From NCBI GenBank assembly GCA_003450735.1, contig DMEZ01000018.1:83880-147879 (forward strand): DNA of 64,000 bases, given 5' to 3'. Positions 42,769 to 51,516 of the stretch are shown here, in pieces; position 1 is the stretch's first letter, and each line of letters opens with the position of its first letter. The DNA comes from Elusimicrobiota bacterium (GTDB lineage Bacteria > Elusimicrobiota > Elusimicrobia > UBA1565). The notes beneath the pieces are model-generated. The model was given only the letters and a program-made list of their open reading frames with translations, was not told the DNA's origin and did not search any database. Position numbers and translations under genes: made by a program.

Positions 42769-43643
42769 CCGCCGAGCTGGACGCCGCGGCTGCGGAGGAT
42801 GCGCAGGATCTCGGTCGCGGCCTCCTCGATGGACTTCAAGGTCACGTCCACGACCGGACAACGGAGCTTGGCGTAGAGCGCGCGGGCGTGCTCGAGTTCG
42901 GCGAAGACCTTCGAAGGGTTGACGTAGTCCGGCGGGATGTTCCCCAGGTCCTTGAAGCGCGTCTTGCGCACTTCGACGAGCCGCTCCGGGTCGACGAGGA
43001 GGCCGACGAGCTTGTCGGGCCCGAGCCTCTCGACGGGCTCCGGGAGCGGGAGCTCCATGACGACCGGGACGTTCGCCGTCCGCACCCCCTGGAAGGAGAG
43101 GTAGACGCTGATGGGGGTCTTGGAGCTGCGCGACACGCCCAGAAGCACGAGGTCGGCCGACTCGAGGGTGGAGAGCCCGGCCCCGTCGTCGTGCTTGACC
43201 CCGAAGTCGATGGCCGAGACGCGCTTGTAGTAGTCGGCGTCCACGGCGCGGCGCAGGAGGCCGGGGACTCCCATGGGGGAGAGCTTGAGCAGGTTCTCGA
43301 GCCGGGAGATGATGGGCCCGAGCACGTCGATGGCGGGGACGGCGTAGGTGAGGCCCAGCGAGTAGATGCTCTTGATGAGCTCGGGGGCCACGAAGGTGAA
43401 CAGGAGGATGCCCTCGTCTTGGGCGGCGGCCTCGACGACGGCCTTGAGCTCCTCCGGGGTGCGCAGGTTCGCGACCTTGTGGACCGTGACGCTGACGTCC
43501 GGGAACTGGCAGAGGCCCGAGATGAGGACCTCCTCGCAGGTGGTCGCGGTGCCGTCCGAGAGGACGTAGACGTGGCGGTGGGAGGGCTTCTTCACCCCCT
43601 CCGGGAAGACGTAGACCAGCTCCTTCCTGCTTTTAGGCGCCAT
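42765..43643 (-). CDS. Pyruvate, phosphate dikinase/PEP synthetase regulatory kinase-phosphorylase (DUF299)
   Basis: 292 residues from the ATG at 43643; a longer frame upstream is low-complexity. The family hallmark is the odd P-loop LLGVSRSSKTPISVYLS, after VYVLSDGTATTCEEVLISGLCQFP at the N-terminus and IDFGVKHDDG in the middle. These bifunctional enzymes use ADP to phosphorylate, and phosphate to dephosphorylate, a Thr of PPDK or PEP synthetase. The target gene is not in the window. It converges with argH; the two stop codons overlap. Confidence 0.88.
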   Translation of the reverse strand: MAPKSRKELVYVFPEGVKKPSHRHVYVLSDGTATTCEEVLISGLCQFPDVSVTVHKVANLRTPEELKAVVEAAAQDEGILLFTFVAPELIKSIYSLGLTYAVPAIDVLGPIISRLENLLKLSPMGVPGLLRRAVDADYYKRVSAIDFGVKHDDGAGLSTLESADLVLLGVSRSSKTPISVYLSFQGVRTANVPVVMELPLPEPVERLGPDKLVGLLVDPERLVEVRKTRFKDLGNIPPDYVNPSKVFAELEHARALYAKLRCPVVDVTLKSIEEAATEILRILRSRGVQLGG

Positions 43644-43707
43644 CGCAGGCGATTGTAGCCTTAATGGTCCGGCCGCGCCATCCGGGCCCGAGGGTGACGC
43701 CGGAGGG

Positions 43708-44550
43708 CTACTCGTCTTCGCCTTTGAGCAGCAGCTTGCCCGCAGGCGCCTGGGATGTCGGTGCAAGGCGCGGCGCCTCCGGAGCGAGGGCCGGCGGGGT
43801 GCGGGAGGTCAAGGGAGCCAGGGCCGCGTCGAGGTCCGTCGGCCCGGAAGCGGAGGGCCCTCCGCATCTTCGGTCCCACTCGGAGCGCTTCTGCACGAAG
43901 GCGCTCATCATCTCGGGGTAGCGTTCGCCCGCGTCGTAGATCGGCGCTTCCGGCATGAGCAGAGCCTGCGGCAGGTGCAGCTTGCACCAGAGCTCCTCAG
44001 GCTTCCCTTTCAAGCGCTCGAGAGCCTCGCGGCGGGTGGCGGATTCCCGGTCGTGCAGGCCGCGCACGCGCCCCGTGTCGAGCGGTGCGGGCTCCGGCCC
44101 GTCGTCTTTCAGCTCCAACGGTCCCACGCCTCCGCCCATCTTGTCGAGGAGGACGCCTTTCCCCTTGTCGAACTCCGCCTTTCGCGCGGCTTCCTGCTGA
44201 CGGCGGATCTCATCGAGGCGGAGCTGCTCGACGCGCCTCTGCTCTGCGAGGATCTTCTTCTGCGCCGCATCCTTGCGGAACATCTCGACGATGCCGGCCC
44301 CGATGGCCTGCCCGATCTCGGCCCCGGGACCGGCGCCGGCGGCCGAGCCTCCCGGGCCGGAGGCCGCCGGCAGCGCGCAACTGGCGCCCGAGCCGTAATA
44401 GTTCGGGACCGAGCCGCCGCAAGCGCGGCACCAGGACTTATAGGAGCTCCACCAGGCGGAGCCGTAGCCCTGAGGAGCCCCGGAGGGGGTGCAGGCCGCC
44501 CAGAGCGCGCCGGGGGTCAGAGCGAGCGCAAGCAGGGCGGACCTGACCAT
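43708..44550 (-). CDS. Exported protein with charged helical centre, unknown
   Basis: 280 residues with signal peptide MVRSALLALALTPGALWAA. The mature N-terminus is Gly/Ser/Tyr/Trp-rich with paired Cys (WWSSYKSWCRACGG), then a long charged helix (AAQKKILAEQRRVEQLRLDEIRRQQEAARKAEF in parts) that probably forms a coiled coil, and a Pro-rich tail. I recognise no family. It starts 3 nt after the TPR lipoprotein stop, so the two are an operon. Confidence 0.6.
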   Translation of the reverse strand: MVRSALLALALTPGALWAACTPSGAPQGYGSAWWSSYKSWCRACGGSVPNYYGSGASCALPAASGPGGSAAGAGPGAEIGQAIGAGIVEMFRKDAAQKKILAEQRRVEQLRLDEIRRQQEAARKAEFDKGKGVLLDKMGGGVGPLELKDDGPEPAPLDTGRVRGLHDRESATRREALERLKGKPEELWCKLHLPQALLMPEAPIYDAGERYPEMMSAFVQKRSEWDRRCGGPSASGPTDLDAALAPLTSRTPPALAPEAPRLAPTSQAPAGKLLLKGEDE

Positions 44551-44553
44551 GGG

Positions 44554-45642
44554 TTACTGCGCGAGGGGCTTGTCGCCCATCTCCTCACGCACCTTGAGCT
44601 CCACGATCTTCCTGCGGACCTCATCGGCGTCCTGAGCGCCGGGCTTGAGCGAAAGATACGCCGCGAAGTGCTCCGAGGCGGCGCGCCAATCCCCGGCGCC
44701 TTCGTGGGCCAGCGCCGTGTTGAAGTGCCCTGCGGCCCAGCCCGGCGCGGCCATGACGGCTTTCTCCATCGCCTCGACCGCCGGGCGGAAATCCGCCGCG
44801 GAAGCCGCGCGCGCGATGAGGACCTTGCCGCGCGCCATAGATTCCTTGGCGGTCTCGGGCACCGCGCTCGCGCCCGAGCGGGAGGTCACGGCGATGTATT
44901 TCTCGAGCACCCGCCGGCCGGCCGTGCGGTGCGGGTCCGCGACGGCCAGGGCCTCGCGGTAGGCGGCCAGGGCGCCCGCGGGGTCCGCGGCCGATAGGGA
45001 ATCTCCCCGACCTTCGGCGGCTTCGACGAGGGCTCTGTTCCTGCGGTAGATCGGGATCTCCCGCCGGAGGGCGGCCGAGGCTCCCTCGAGGCCCTTCAAG
45101 AGGGACTGCTCGATCACGTTGCGCGTGCGCATGGCCTGACTCGCGGAGGACACGGGCATGAGGAAGTAGAACGGCGGGATGTAGGACAGCACCCCGATGA
45201 ACATGTTCCCGCTCGGCGCCCTCTCCATGAGCGGCCAGGACTCGACGAAGAAAGGAGGCTCTCCCGGCTCGCGGAGCTCCAGCAGGAGGCCCTCATACGC
45301 CCTCGGCCCGGAGGGCGCTAGTCGGTAGGCCGCCAGGAACTCCGCCCCCTGCGCCGCCTCCGGGCTGGCGGCTTGGGAGACTCCGCTGAAAGTGGCCCGG
45401 AGCATCGAGCGCACCGCGCTCGACAACCCCGGCTGGAGCGCCACGATGGACGTGTGGTCGCCGCCGCGCCGGATCTCGGAGGCCGGCGGGGGCGAGGGCT
45501 CCACCAGGACCACGCGCGCCTGGATCCTGGACGGGTCGGCTGCGGCCATGGCGAGGTCCTTGCGGACGGAGACCCTCGAGGTGCATGCGCAAGAGAGGAT
45601 GAGAGCGAGGGCGGCGGCCGATACGGGCTTCATGGTTCTCAT
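44554..45642 (-). CDS. Lipoprotein with C-terminal TPR-like repeats
   Basis: 362 residues. The N-terminus MRTMKPVSAAALALILSCAC has a lipobox-like LSCAC end, so lipid anchoring is likely. Residues about 20-190 form a domain of unknown family with a hydrophobic segment (FIGVLSYIPPFYFLMPVSSA). Residues about 200-345 hold tetratricopeptide-like hairpins (PAGALAAYREALAVADP, AGHFNTALAHEGAGDWRAASEHFAAYLSLKPG). It is probably a periplasmic scaffold, expressed with the next exported protein. Confidence 0.65.
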   Translation of the reverse strand: MRTMKPVSAAALALILSCACTSRVSVRKDLAMAAADPSRIQARVVLVEPSPPPASEIRRGGDHTSIVALQPGLSSAVRSMLRATFSGVSQAASPEAAQGAEFLAAYRLAPSGPRAYEGLLLELREPGEPPFFVESWPLMERAPSGNMFIGVLSYIPPFYFLMPVSSASQAMRTRNVIEQSLLKGLEGASAALRREIPIYRRNRALVEAAEGRGDSLSAADPAGALAAYREALAVADPHRTAGRRVLEKYIAVTSRSGASAVPETAKESMARGKVLIARAASAADFRPAVEAMEKAVMAAPGWAAGHFNTALAHEGAGDWRAASEHFAAYLSLKPGAQDADEVRRKIVELKVREEMGDKPLAQ

Positions 45643-45808
45643 GGGCTATCCTCTCTCCCGGCGCGAGGTCCACCTAGAGTATATCCCCGGCCCTCCCGGC
45701 GTCTACTTAGGAGTAATGCCTGGAGGGGTCCGTAGTTTTCCCGGTTAGGCCAGGGCCTCGGGATCGAGCAGCGGGGTCGGGTGCCGTTGCGCTGGGCGTG
45801 CCTCCTGA

Positions 45809-46651
45809 AGAACGAGGCGGAACGAACTGCAGGAAAACGGCCTCGCCAGCGCCGCAAAAGAGATCCGAAAAACAAATCTGCTTCGCCAGAAAGAGGGAGG
45901 GATCGGATGGGTCCCTTGCGGGGATTTCAGCCTGTACGACCAGATGCTCGACATGATCTTCCTCACAGGAGCGATCCCTAGCCGTTTTGGGATCGCTGAA
46001 AATAAAAAGCTCGACATCGAAACGTATTTCCTCCCGGCACGAGGGAAAAACAGGAACGCGGAAGCGCCTGCGCTCGAAATGACGAAATGGTTCGACACGA
46101 ACTACCATTATCTGGTGCCGGAATGGACGTCGAATGCGCATTTTCCCCTTGGCGATACGAAGCTTTTCAACGAATTCAAGGAAGCGAAGGACTTAGGGGT
46201 CCGAACGGTCCCAAAGCTTATCGGGCCTCTCACGTCTCTTTTCCTCGGGAAAAGGAAAGGACACGGATTTTCACGGCTTGAGCTGCTGCCGGGACTCCTG
46301 AAGACCTATACGAAAATCCGGAATGAAGAAGTCCGAGAGCGCCTGAAGCACGTCGCTGAAGAGGATTTTCAACGGCACTCCCCTTTCCCCGAGCGCCGAG
46401 AGACGCAGCGCAAAGCCCTCGATCTGCCGATGTCTCCGACCACCACTGGAGTTCGGGATATCCACTCGCCAAGGATCCCTTCCGCGGACGAGATCACCGG
46501 CCAGCTGCGCTCCGCCGCAAAGGTGCTTCCACCTGAGAACATCTGGGTCAACCCCGATTGCGGGCTCAAAACCCGTGACTGGCCGGAAACAACCGCCTCG
46601 CTCAAGAACATGGTCGCCGCAGCGAAAAAGATGAGGGGGGCGGAGATTTAA
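45809..46651 (+). pseudogene. metE: Cobalamin-independent methionine synthase with two internal in-frame deletions
   Basis: The frame is open from 45809 (a TGA at 45806-45808 blocks it upstream; the expected first residues appear in a shifted frame). It reads GDFSLYDQMLDMIFLTGAIP, later EMTKWFDTNYHYLVPEW and KLIGPLTSLFLGK, all from the MetE N-terminal domain. It then jumps to the linker before the second barrel (VRERLKHVAEEDF, RRETQRKALDLPMSPTTT) and jumps again to GVRDIHSPRIPSADEI, IWVNPDCGLKTRDWPETTASL and the C-terminal end. About 280 codons remain of some 750. The second-barrel zinc ligands HxC are missing. Both joins keep the frame. The stretch is visibly less GC-rich than its neighbours. 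Confidence 0.85.
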
Positions 46652-46679
46652 GCCGGGCGGAGCCGTCCCTAGGCTCTTC
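46647..46679 (+). repeat. Dispersed 33-nt repeat, copy B
   Basis: TTTAAGC at the start and TCCCTAGGCTCTTC at the end; 26 of 33 positions are shared with 29111-29143. The repeat begins four nucleotides before the end of the metE remnant, so it includes its stop codon TAA. Confidence 0.4.
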
Positions 46680-46704
46680 GTAGACGCTCAGGCTTTCGGC
46701 CGCT

Positions 46705-47337
46705 CTAGCCTTCCCATCGGGAGAGGTCGAGCTGCCCGGCCTGCGCCGCCAGAGAGACCGCGACGTCCCGGCCCACGATCTGGAAGCAGACCATATCGAG
46801 GCATTCCAGGAGCGAGGGGTTCACCTTGCCCGGCAGGAAGGAGGAGCCCGGCTGCACGGCCGGCAGCTCGATCTCGGCCAGGCCCGTCATCGGCCCGGAG
46901 CTCAGAAGGCGCAGGTCGTTGGCGATGCGGATGAGCTCCAGCGCGAGCTCCTTGAGAGCGCTCGAGACCGCCGTGAGGGGCTGATGGCTCTGCAGGAGCA
47001 GGCGCATGTCGCCGGCCGGCTTCAGGGGAAGCGCCGCCTCTCGCGCCAGGTGGCGGACGGCTTTGCCGCGGAAGCCGGGAAGGGCGTTGGCCCCGGTCCC
47101 GGCGACGGTCCCTCCCAGGGGGACGCTCCTGAGCGGGCTGGAGCGGCGCTCCAGCTGCCGCCTGGCCGCGAGGACCGCCGCCGCGTACGCGTCGAATTCC
47201 CGGCCCAGCGTGATCGGCACCGCATCCTGAAGGTGCGTCCGGGCGGATTTGACGGCCAGACTCCGGTATAGCTTTTCACCGGCGCGCTCCGCGTCGATGG
47301 CGAAATCAAAGATGTCCGACGCGTCTTCCTTCTTCAT
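46705..47337 (-). pseudogene. aspA: Aspartate ammonia-lyase fragment fused to a ferritin-like N-terminus
   Basis: The first 28 residues, with DIFDFAIDAERAGEKLYRSL, look like the first helix of a rubrerythrin/ferritin-like protein. From residue 30 the protein is aspartase/fumarase class II: SARTHLQDAVPITLGREFDA, GTVAGTGANALPGF, ELIRIANDLRLLSSGPMTGL, and the active-site loop AGSSFLPGKVNP. It ends AAQAGQLDLSRWEG, about 100 residues before the normal C-terminus. The N-terminal third of the lyase, including the first catalytic segments, is missing. The join is in frame. I read it as a deletion that fused two genes and disabled both. Confidence 0.75.
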
Positions 47338-47501
47338 GGCGGTCTCCCCAGGATGAGATCTTCAGACAGCAGGGTCACTGTACGGCAGACGGGCCGAGAT
47401 AACCAGATTCAGCCGACACCACACCGCGCGACTCCGCGTAGTTTCAACAGAAGCCGATAACGTTCAAGTTAGCCTAAAATATGGTAATGGAGATACCCCA
47501 C

Positions 47502-48269
47502 ATGATCAAACACGCGATCCACGGATTATTGCTCCCAGGGCTCCTTCTGGCTTTATCGGCCAAGGCGGCGTTCCCGGAGGGAGTTCTCGCGCGCGGAGTC
47601 CCGCGCTTTGTCAGGCTATACTGCGCGGCCGCGTTGGCCGACCTTGAGAATGAGAACCGAATCAAGGAACTGTGCCCTTCTTCCATGGGAGCGCCCCGCA
47701 AGGCGGAGTGCGAAAAAACAAAGCTTTCTCCGAAATCATGGCGGATCCCGCTCTACGAGAAACCGGATCCCGGATCGAAAGAGCTGGGCAGCCTGGTTCT
47801 AACGGCGGCCCCGGGGAAGGGACTCAGCTATCGATATGAAGCCTCACCGGCGAAAAACGTTCAATTCGTTCCGGACCTATTCGACGCCGATTGGGGATAT
47901 GGCCCGTATGCCGATCACACGATCTTACGGCGGGAAGGCGACTGGGTTCTGCTTCCTGCGCGGCCGTTCCCCGGCCCGGTATGGGTCAACCTTAAAACAG
48001 CCTGGGGAGAAAGTCCCGACGTATATGAACCGGTGGAGATCGGCGCCGTATACACCTGGCACGGCCGCACCATCGTCATCAGGCAATTGCTTGAAGAAGG
48101 CCTGCTTGCCTCCGACGCGGCCGCATCCGATGGGCCCTGCAGCGCGGAGGAGGAAACGGAACTGCCGCGGACGGTCCCGGCATCGAAGCCGTTCAAGATC
48201 CCCTGGGCCTCGCTCTACGACCGCGAGGGACATTGGATACTCGACAAAGCGTTCCTGCGGGGTTGTTGA
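47502..48269 (+). CDS. Exported protein of unknown function
   Basis: 255 residues from the ATG at 47502, which has GGAG upstream and opens onto a signal peptide (MIKHAIHGLLLPGLLLALSAKA). The mature protein has several Cys and a middle part (WRIPLYEKPDPGSKELGSL, GDWVLLPARPFPGPVWVNL) that resembles SH3-like beta strands. I recognise no family. Base composition is lower in GC than most neighbours, as in the adjacent metE remnant, so the segment from about 45.8 to 48.3 kb may be of foreign origin. The gap 47338-47501 before it shows no gene. Confidence 0.6.
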   Translation: MIKHAIHGLLLPGLLLALSAKAAFPEGVLARGVPRFVRLYCAAALADLENENRIKELCPSSMGAPRKAECEKTKLSPKSWRIPLYEKPDPGSKELGSLVLTAAPGKGLSYRYEASPAKNVQFVPDLFDADWGYGPYADHTILRREGDWVLLPARPFPGPVWVNLKTAWGESPDVYEPVEIGAVYTWHGRTIVIRQLLEEGLLASDAAASDGPCSAEEETELPRTVPASKPFKIPWASLYDREGHWILDKAFLRGC

Positions 48270-48361
48270 GGCCTCATCCTCTCATTGCAATTTCTTGCGC
48301 GCTACGCCGGGAAGCTGGAAGCGCTTCTGTCCTAGCCTAAGGCACACTCAGATCTTTTCAC

Positions 48362-48682
48362 CTAGAACTTCACGCTGAACTGAAGGACGGCGTTCGCGCC
48401 GAGGCCGATGCCGTCGGCCATCAGGTCGCTGCCGGAGGCCCGGTCGTCCACGGCGAACTCCTTGACCAGGCCGGCCGCGACGCCGAGCAGGGAGCCCGTG
48501 AGCGTGGCCTTCCAGGTCGGCCACTTCCTCCATTCCAGGAACTCGGTCGCGAGGAAACTCCCGGCGAAGGAGAGCCCCATGTGCAGCTGGACATCGTTCC
48601 TGTTGAGGTCCAGCTTCGAGTCGACCATCCCCCACGCCCTCCCGGGCGACAGCAGGGCGAGGGCGAGCAGGGCGGCTCTCAT
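48362..48682 (-). CDS. YfiM-like (DUF2279) small envelope protein
   Basis: 106 residues. Signal peptide MRAALLALALLSPGRAWG, then the YfiM-type pattern: LHMGLSFAGSFLATEFLEW, a glycine-rich segment TGSLLGVAAGLVKEFAVD, and SDLMADGIGLGANAVL. Related proteins are small outer-membrane or periplasmic lipoproteins of unknown role; this one lacks a lipobox Cys. Its ATG overlaps the stop of the AmpG-like gene by 4 nt. Confidence 0.65.
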   Translation of the reverse strand: MRAALLALALLSPGRAWGMVDSKLDLNRNDVQLHMGLSFAGSFLATEFLEWRKWPTWKATLTGSLLGVAAGLVKEFAVDDRASGSDLMADGIGLGANAVLQFSVKF

Positions 48683-49941
48683 GAGGCTTCGGCTTTGCGC
48701 TCCAGCGGGAGGAAGGGGATCGTCAGAAGGCCCGGCAGAGTGGTTGCGCAGACGATGATGAAGAACGCCGGATAGCCCACCTTCTGCTGGAGCCAGCCGC
48801 TCACGAAGCCCGGCAGCATCATCCCCAGGGCCATGATGCCCGTCGAGATGGCGAAGTGCGAGGTCTTGTACGAGCTCAGCGACGCCCGCTCCATCAGGTA
48901 CACGGTGAAGGCGGTGAAGCCCACCCCGTAGCCGAACTGCTCAAAAGCCACCAGCACGCCGGTCATGAACACCGGGGGCTGGGCGTAGGCCATGTAGACG
49001 TAGAACAGGTCGGGCGCGTTGAGCAGGAAGGCCATCGGCCAGATGCAGCGCTTGAGGCCGTAGCGCGAGATCAGCCAGCCCCCCAGGATGCCCCCCACCA
49101 CCAGGGACGCGATGCCGACCGTGCCGTAGACGATGCCGACCTGCGAGGTCGCCAGCCCCAGGCCGCCCGCGGCCTGGGAGTCGAGCAGGAACGGGGAGGC
49201 CAGCTTGACCAGCATCGCCTCGCCGAAACGGTAGAGCAGGATGAAGGCCAGGGTCGCCGCGATCTTCTCCTGGCGGAAATAGGAGGCGATGACCTCCACG
49301 AAAGCCACTCCCCCCTCCGCAGCGGAGGCGGGCTTGGCCGCGTCCGAGGCCGGCTTGGGCAGGACGACTTTGTGGTAGACGGGCAGGACGAGGAAGAGGA
49401 CGGCCGAGAGGGCCAGCACGAGGGTCCAGCTCAGCGGGATGTTCCCCGTCCCCGTCTCCAGGCGCCCGGCCAGGTAGACGAGGAACCCGGAGCCGAAGAT
49501 CATCGCCAGACGGTAGAAGGTGGAGCGGATGCCCACGAAGAAGGCCTGCTGCTTATCGTCAAGGGCCAGCATGTAGTAGCCGTCGGCGGCGATGTCGTGA
49601 GTCGCCGAGATGAACGCCCCCACGGTGAAGGCCAGCAGGGACAGGAAGAAGAAGGCGGGGGTCTGCAGGGAGAGCGCGGCCAGGCCCAGGCACGCGGCCA
49701 TCGCGGCCTGGGTGCCCAAAACCCAGCGGCGCCTGGTGGAGACCACGTCCACCAGCGGGCCCCAGAACATCTTGATCACCCAGGGCAGGTAGAGCCAGCT
49801 CGTCCAGAAGGCGAGGCTCGCGTTGTCGACCCCCATGCGCTTATAGAGGATCACCGAAGCCGTGTTGATGAGCACGTAGGGAACGCCTTCGGCGAAATAA
49901 AGGGACGGGATGAACCACCAAGGGTTCCGTTTCTCGTTCAT
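48679..49941 (-). CDS. MFS transporter, AmpG-like (muropeptide permease family)
   Basis: 420 residues, twelve hydrophobic segments. The N-terminus PWWFIPSLYFAEGVPYVLIN and the loop VIKMFWGPLVDVVSTRRRWVL match the AmpG/acetyl-CoA-transporter branch; HDIAADGYYMLALDDKQQ in helix 4-5 is typical of AmpG. It probably imports anhydro-muropeptides or another peptidoglycan fragment. It is divergent from the next gene, a poly-gamma-glutamate hydrolase family member. Confidence 0.82.
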   Translation of the reverse strand: MNEKRNPWWFIPSLYFAEGVPYVLINTASVILYKRMGVDNASLAFWTSWLYLPWVIKMFWGPLVDVVSTRRRWVLGTQAAMAACLGLAALSLQTPAFFFLSLLAFTVGAFISATHDIAADGYYMLALDDKQQAFFVGIRSTFYRLAMIFGSGFLVYLAGRLETGTGNIPLSWTLVLALSAVLFLVLPVYHKVVLPKPASDAAKPASAAEGGVAFVEVIASYFRQEKIAATLAFILLYRFGEAMLVKLASPFLLDSQAAGGLGLATSQVGIVYGTVGIASLVVGGILGGWLISRYGLKRCIWPMAFLLNAPDLFYVYMAYAQPPVFMTGVLVAFEQFGYGVGFTAFTVYLMERASLSSYKTSHFAISTGIMALGMMLPGFVSGWLQQKVGYPAFFIIVCATTLPGLLTIPFLPLERKAEAS

Positions 49942-49977
49942 GGGCGGTACTTTACCAAATGATAGGATAGCTTACCG

Positions 49978-50589
49978 ATGCGCGGCCTCCTGCTGTCCCT
50001 CCTCCTCGCTCCTTGCGCCCAGGCGGACGCCTTCAAGGATTTCCAGGCCTTGAGCGCCGCCCGCACGGAGGGCGAGGACTACCGCATCGTCCTGGAGGAC
50101 CGCCGCTCCACCGTCACCGTCTTCGCCGTGCACGGCGGGACGATCGAGCCCGGCACCTCCGAGGTGGCGCGGGCCCTGGCCGGCTCGGACTGGAACCTCT
50201 ACCTCTTCGAGGGGCTCAAGAAGGACGGCGCCAAGGCGCTCCACGTCACCTCGGCGCATTTCGACGAGCCCTCCGCTGTCGCGCTCTCCTCCCGTTCCGT
50301 CCTGGCCGTCTCCCTCCACCGCCAGAAGGACTCCGGGACCTGGGCCTGCGTCGGAGGCTCGAACGCCGCCTTGCGCAGGCGGGCCGCCGAGGCGCTGCGG
50401 GCCGAAGGCTTCAAGGCCCAGGAGCCCTGCCGGCGCCTGCCGGGGGCCTCGGGCAGGAACATCGTCAACCGGGCCCGGGAGGGCGGGCTCCAATTAGAGC
50501 TGACGCGCAGGCTCTTGCGGGCCCTCACCGGGGATGAAAAGAAGCTGGAACGGTTCTGCCGGGCCCTGCGCTCGGCGCTCTTGCCTTAG
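49978..50589 (+). CDS. Poly-gamma-glutamate hydrolase family protein, exported
   Basis: 203 residues with a short signal peptide (MRGLLLSLLLAPCAQA). The family zinc motif is TVFAVHGGTIEPGTSEVARALAG split around the His and Glu, and LHVTSAHFDEPSAV supplies a second His. Homologues in phages and Bacillus cut poly-gamma-glutamate. A periplasmic role in peptide or peptidoglycan-stem cleavage is possible here, given the divergent AmpG-like permease. Its stop overlaps that of the convergent CorA gene. Confidence 0.78.
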   Translation: MRGLLLSLLLAPCAQADAFKDFQALSAARTEGEDYRIVLEDRRSTVTVFAVHGGTIEPGTSEVARALAGSDWNLYLFEGLKKDGAKALHVTSAHFDEPSAVALSSRSVLAVSLHRQKDSGTWACVGGSNAALRRRAAEALRAEGFKAQEPCRRLPGASGRNIVNRAREGGLQLELTRRLLRALTGDEKKLERFCRALRSALLP

Positions 50590-51512
50590 TGCCGTTCGTA
50601 CTTCTCGATCGCGTAGTAGGTGGCGAAGCCCATCAGCAGCATGGCCGCCAGGAACAGCGCGTAGGACAGCTGCCAGCTCACCCTGCCCGTCATCATCGTC
50701 CACTCCGACATCCCCCCGACACTGGCGAAGAAGCCCGGCACCATCACGGCCACGACGATGGCGTTGAGCTTCTTCATGAGGATGTTCAGGTTGTTGCCCA
50801 CGATGGAGGCCCGCGCGTCCATGAGGCTGGCCAGGATGTTCGAGTAGATCTCGGCTTGCCGGTAGCACTGCTGGTTCTCGATGATGATGTCGTCGAGGAA
50901 CTCCACGCACTTCGGGCAGAAGCCGATCTTCTGGGCGTTGTTCTTGAGCTTCTCGAAGACGAACTCGTTGGAGTTGATGGCGTTGAGATAGAAGACCAGG
51001 GACTTCTCCAGGCTGAAGAGGTTGAGCAGGTACTTGTTCTCCATCGAGACGTTGATCTTCTTCTCGATCTCCTCCGAGATCATGTTGATGACCTTCAGGT
51101 GCTCCAGGTAGTGCCAGATGGAGATGTAGAGCAGTTTGAGGAACACCGCCTCGAGGTCGTCGAGATGGTGGAAGTACTTCCCGCTGAAGAGCGGGACGTC
51201 CTCGGCGATGACGACGACGAGCTTGTCCTTGAACAGGAAGAGGCCGGTCGAGGCCACCTTGAAGACGAACTGGTCCTTGGCCGAGTAGTTCTTGGGGCGC
51301 TTGAAGATGACGGCCAGGTGCTCCGGCTCGAACTCGAGGCGGGAGGGCTCGTCGGGGTCGAGCGCCGAGCCCAGGGTGTGCGAGTCGAGCTTGAACTCGT
51401 CGATCAAGCGGGCCTTCTCGGCGTCGTCCGGGGCCGAGAACACCCAGATGGGCGCGCGCTCGGCCTTGCTCTCGGCGACCTTGCCTTCGACGACTTCGTA
51501 GCGGGTCAGCAT
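50586..51512 (-). CDS. CorA-family divalent cation transporter with variant GMN motif
   Basis: 308 residues. A large cytoplasmic N-terminal domain (1-240) with IWVFSAPDDAEKARLIDEF, TLGSALDPDEPSRLEFEPEHLAVIF and a long helix (RQAEIYSNILASLMDARASIVGNNLNILMKKLNAI in parts) leads to two C-terminal membrane helices. The pore-mouth motif after helix 1, normally YGMN, reads GGMS here. The ion type is therefore uncertain; Mg, Co, Zn or Ni are possible. The C-terminus has the usual basic end (EKYERH). Confidence 0.82.
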   Translation of the reverse strand: MLTRYEVVEGKVAESKAERAPIWVFSAPDDAEKARLIDEFKLDSHTLGSALDPDEPSRLEFEPEHLAVIFKRPKNYSAKDQFVFKVASTGLFLFKDKLVVVIAEDVPLFSGKYFHHLDDLEAVFLKLLYISIWHYLEHLKVINMISEEIEKKINVSMENKYLLNLFSLEKSLVFYLNAINSNEFVFEKLKNNAQKIGFCPKCVEFLDDIIIENQQCYRQAEIYSNILASLMDARASIVGNNLNILMKKLNAIVVAVMVPGFFASVGGMSEWTMMTGRVSWQLSYALFLAAMLLMGFATYYAIEKYERH

Positions 51513-51516
51513 CAGG

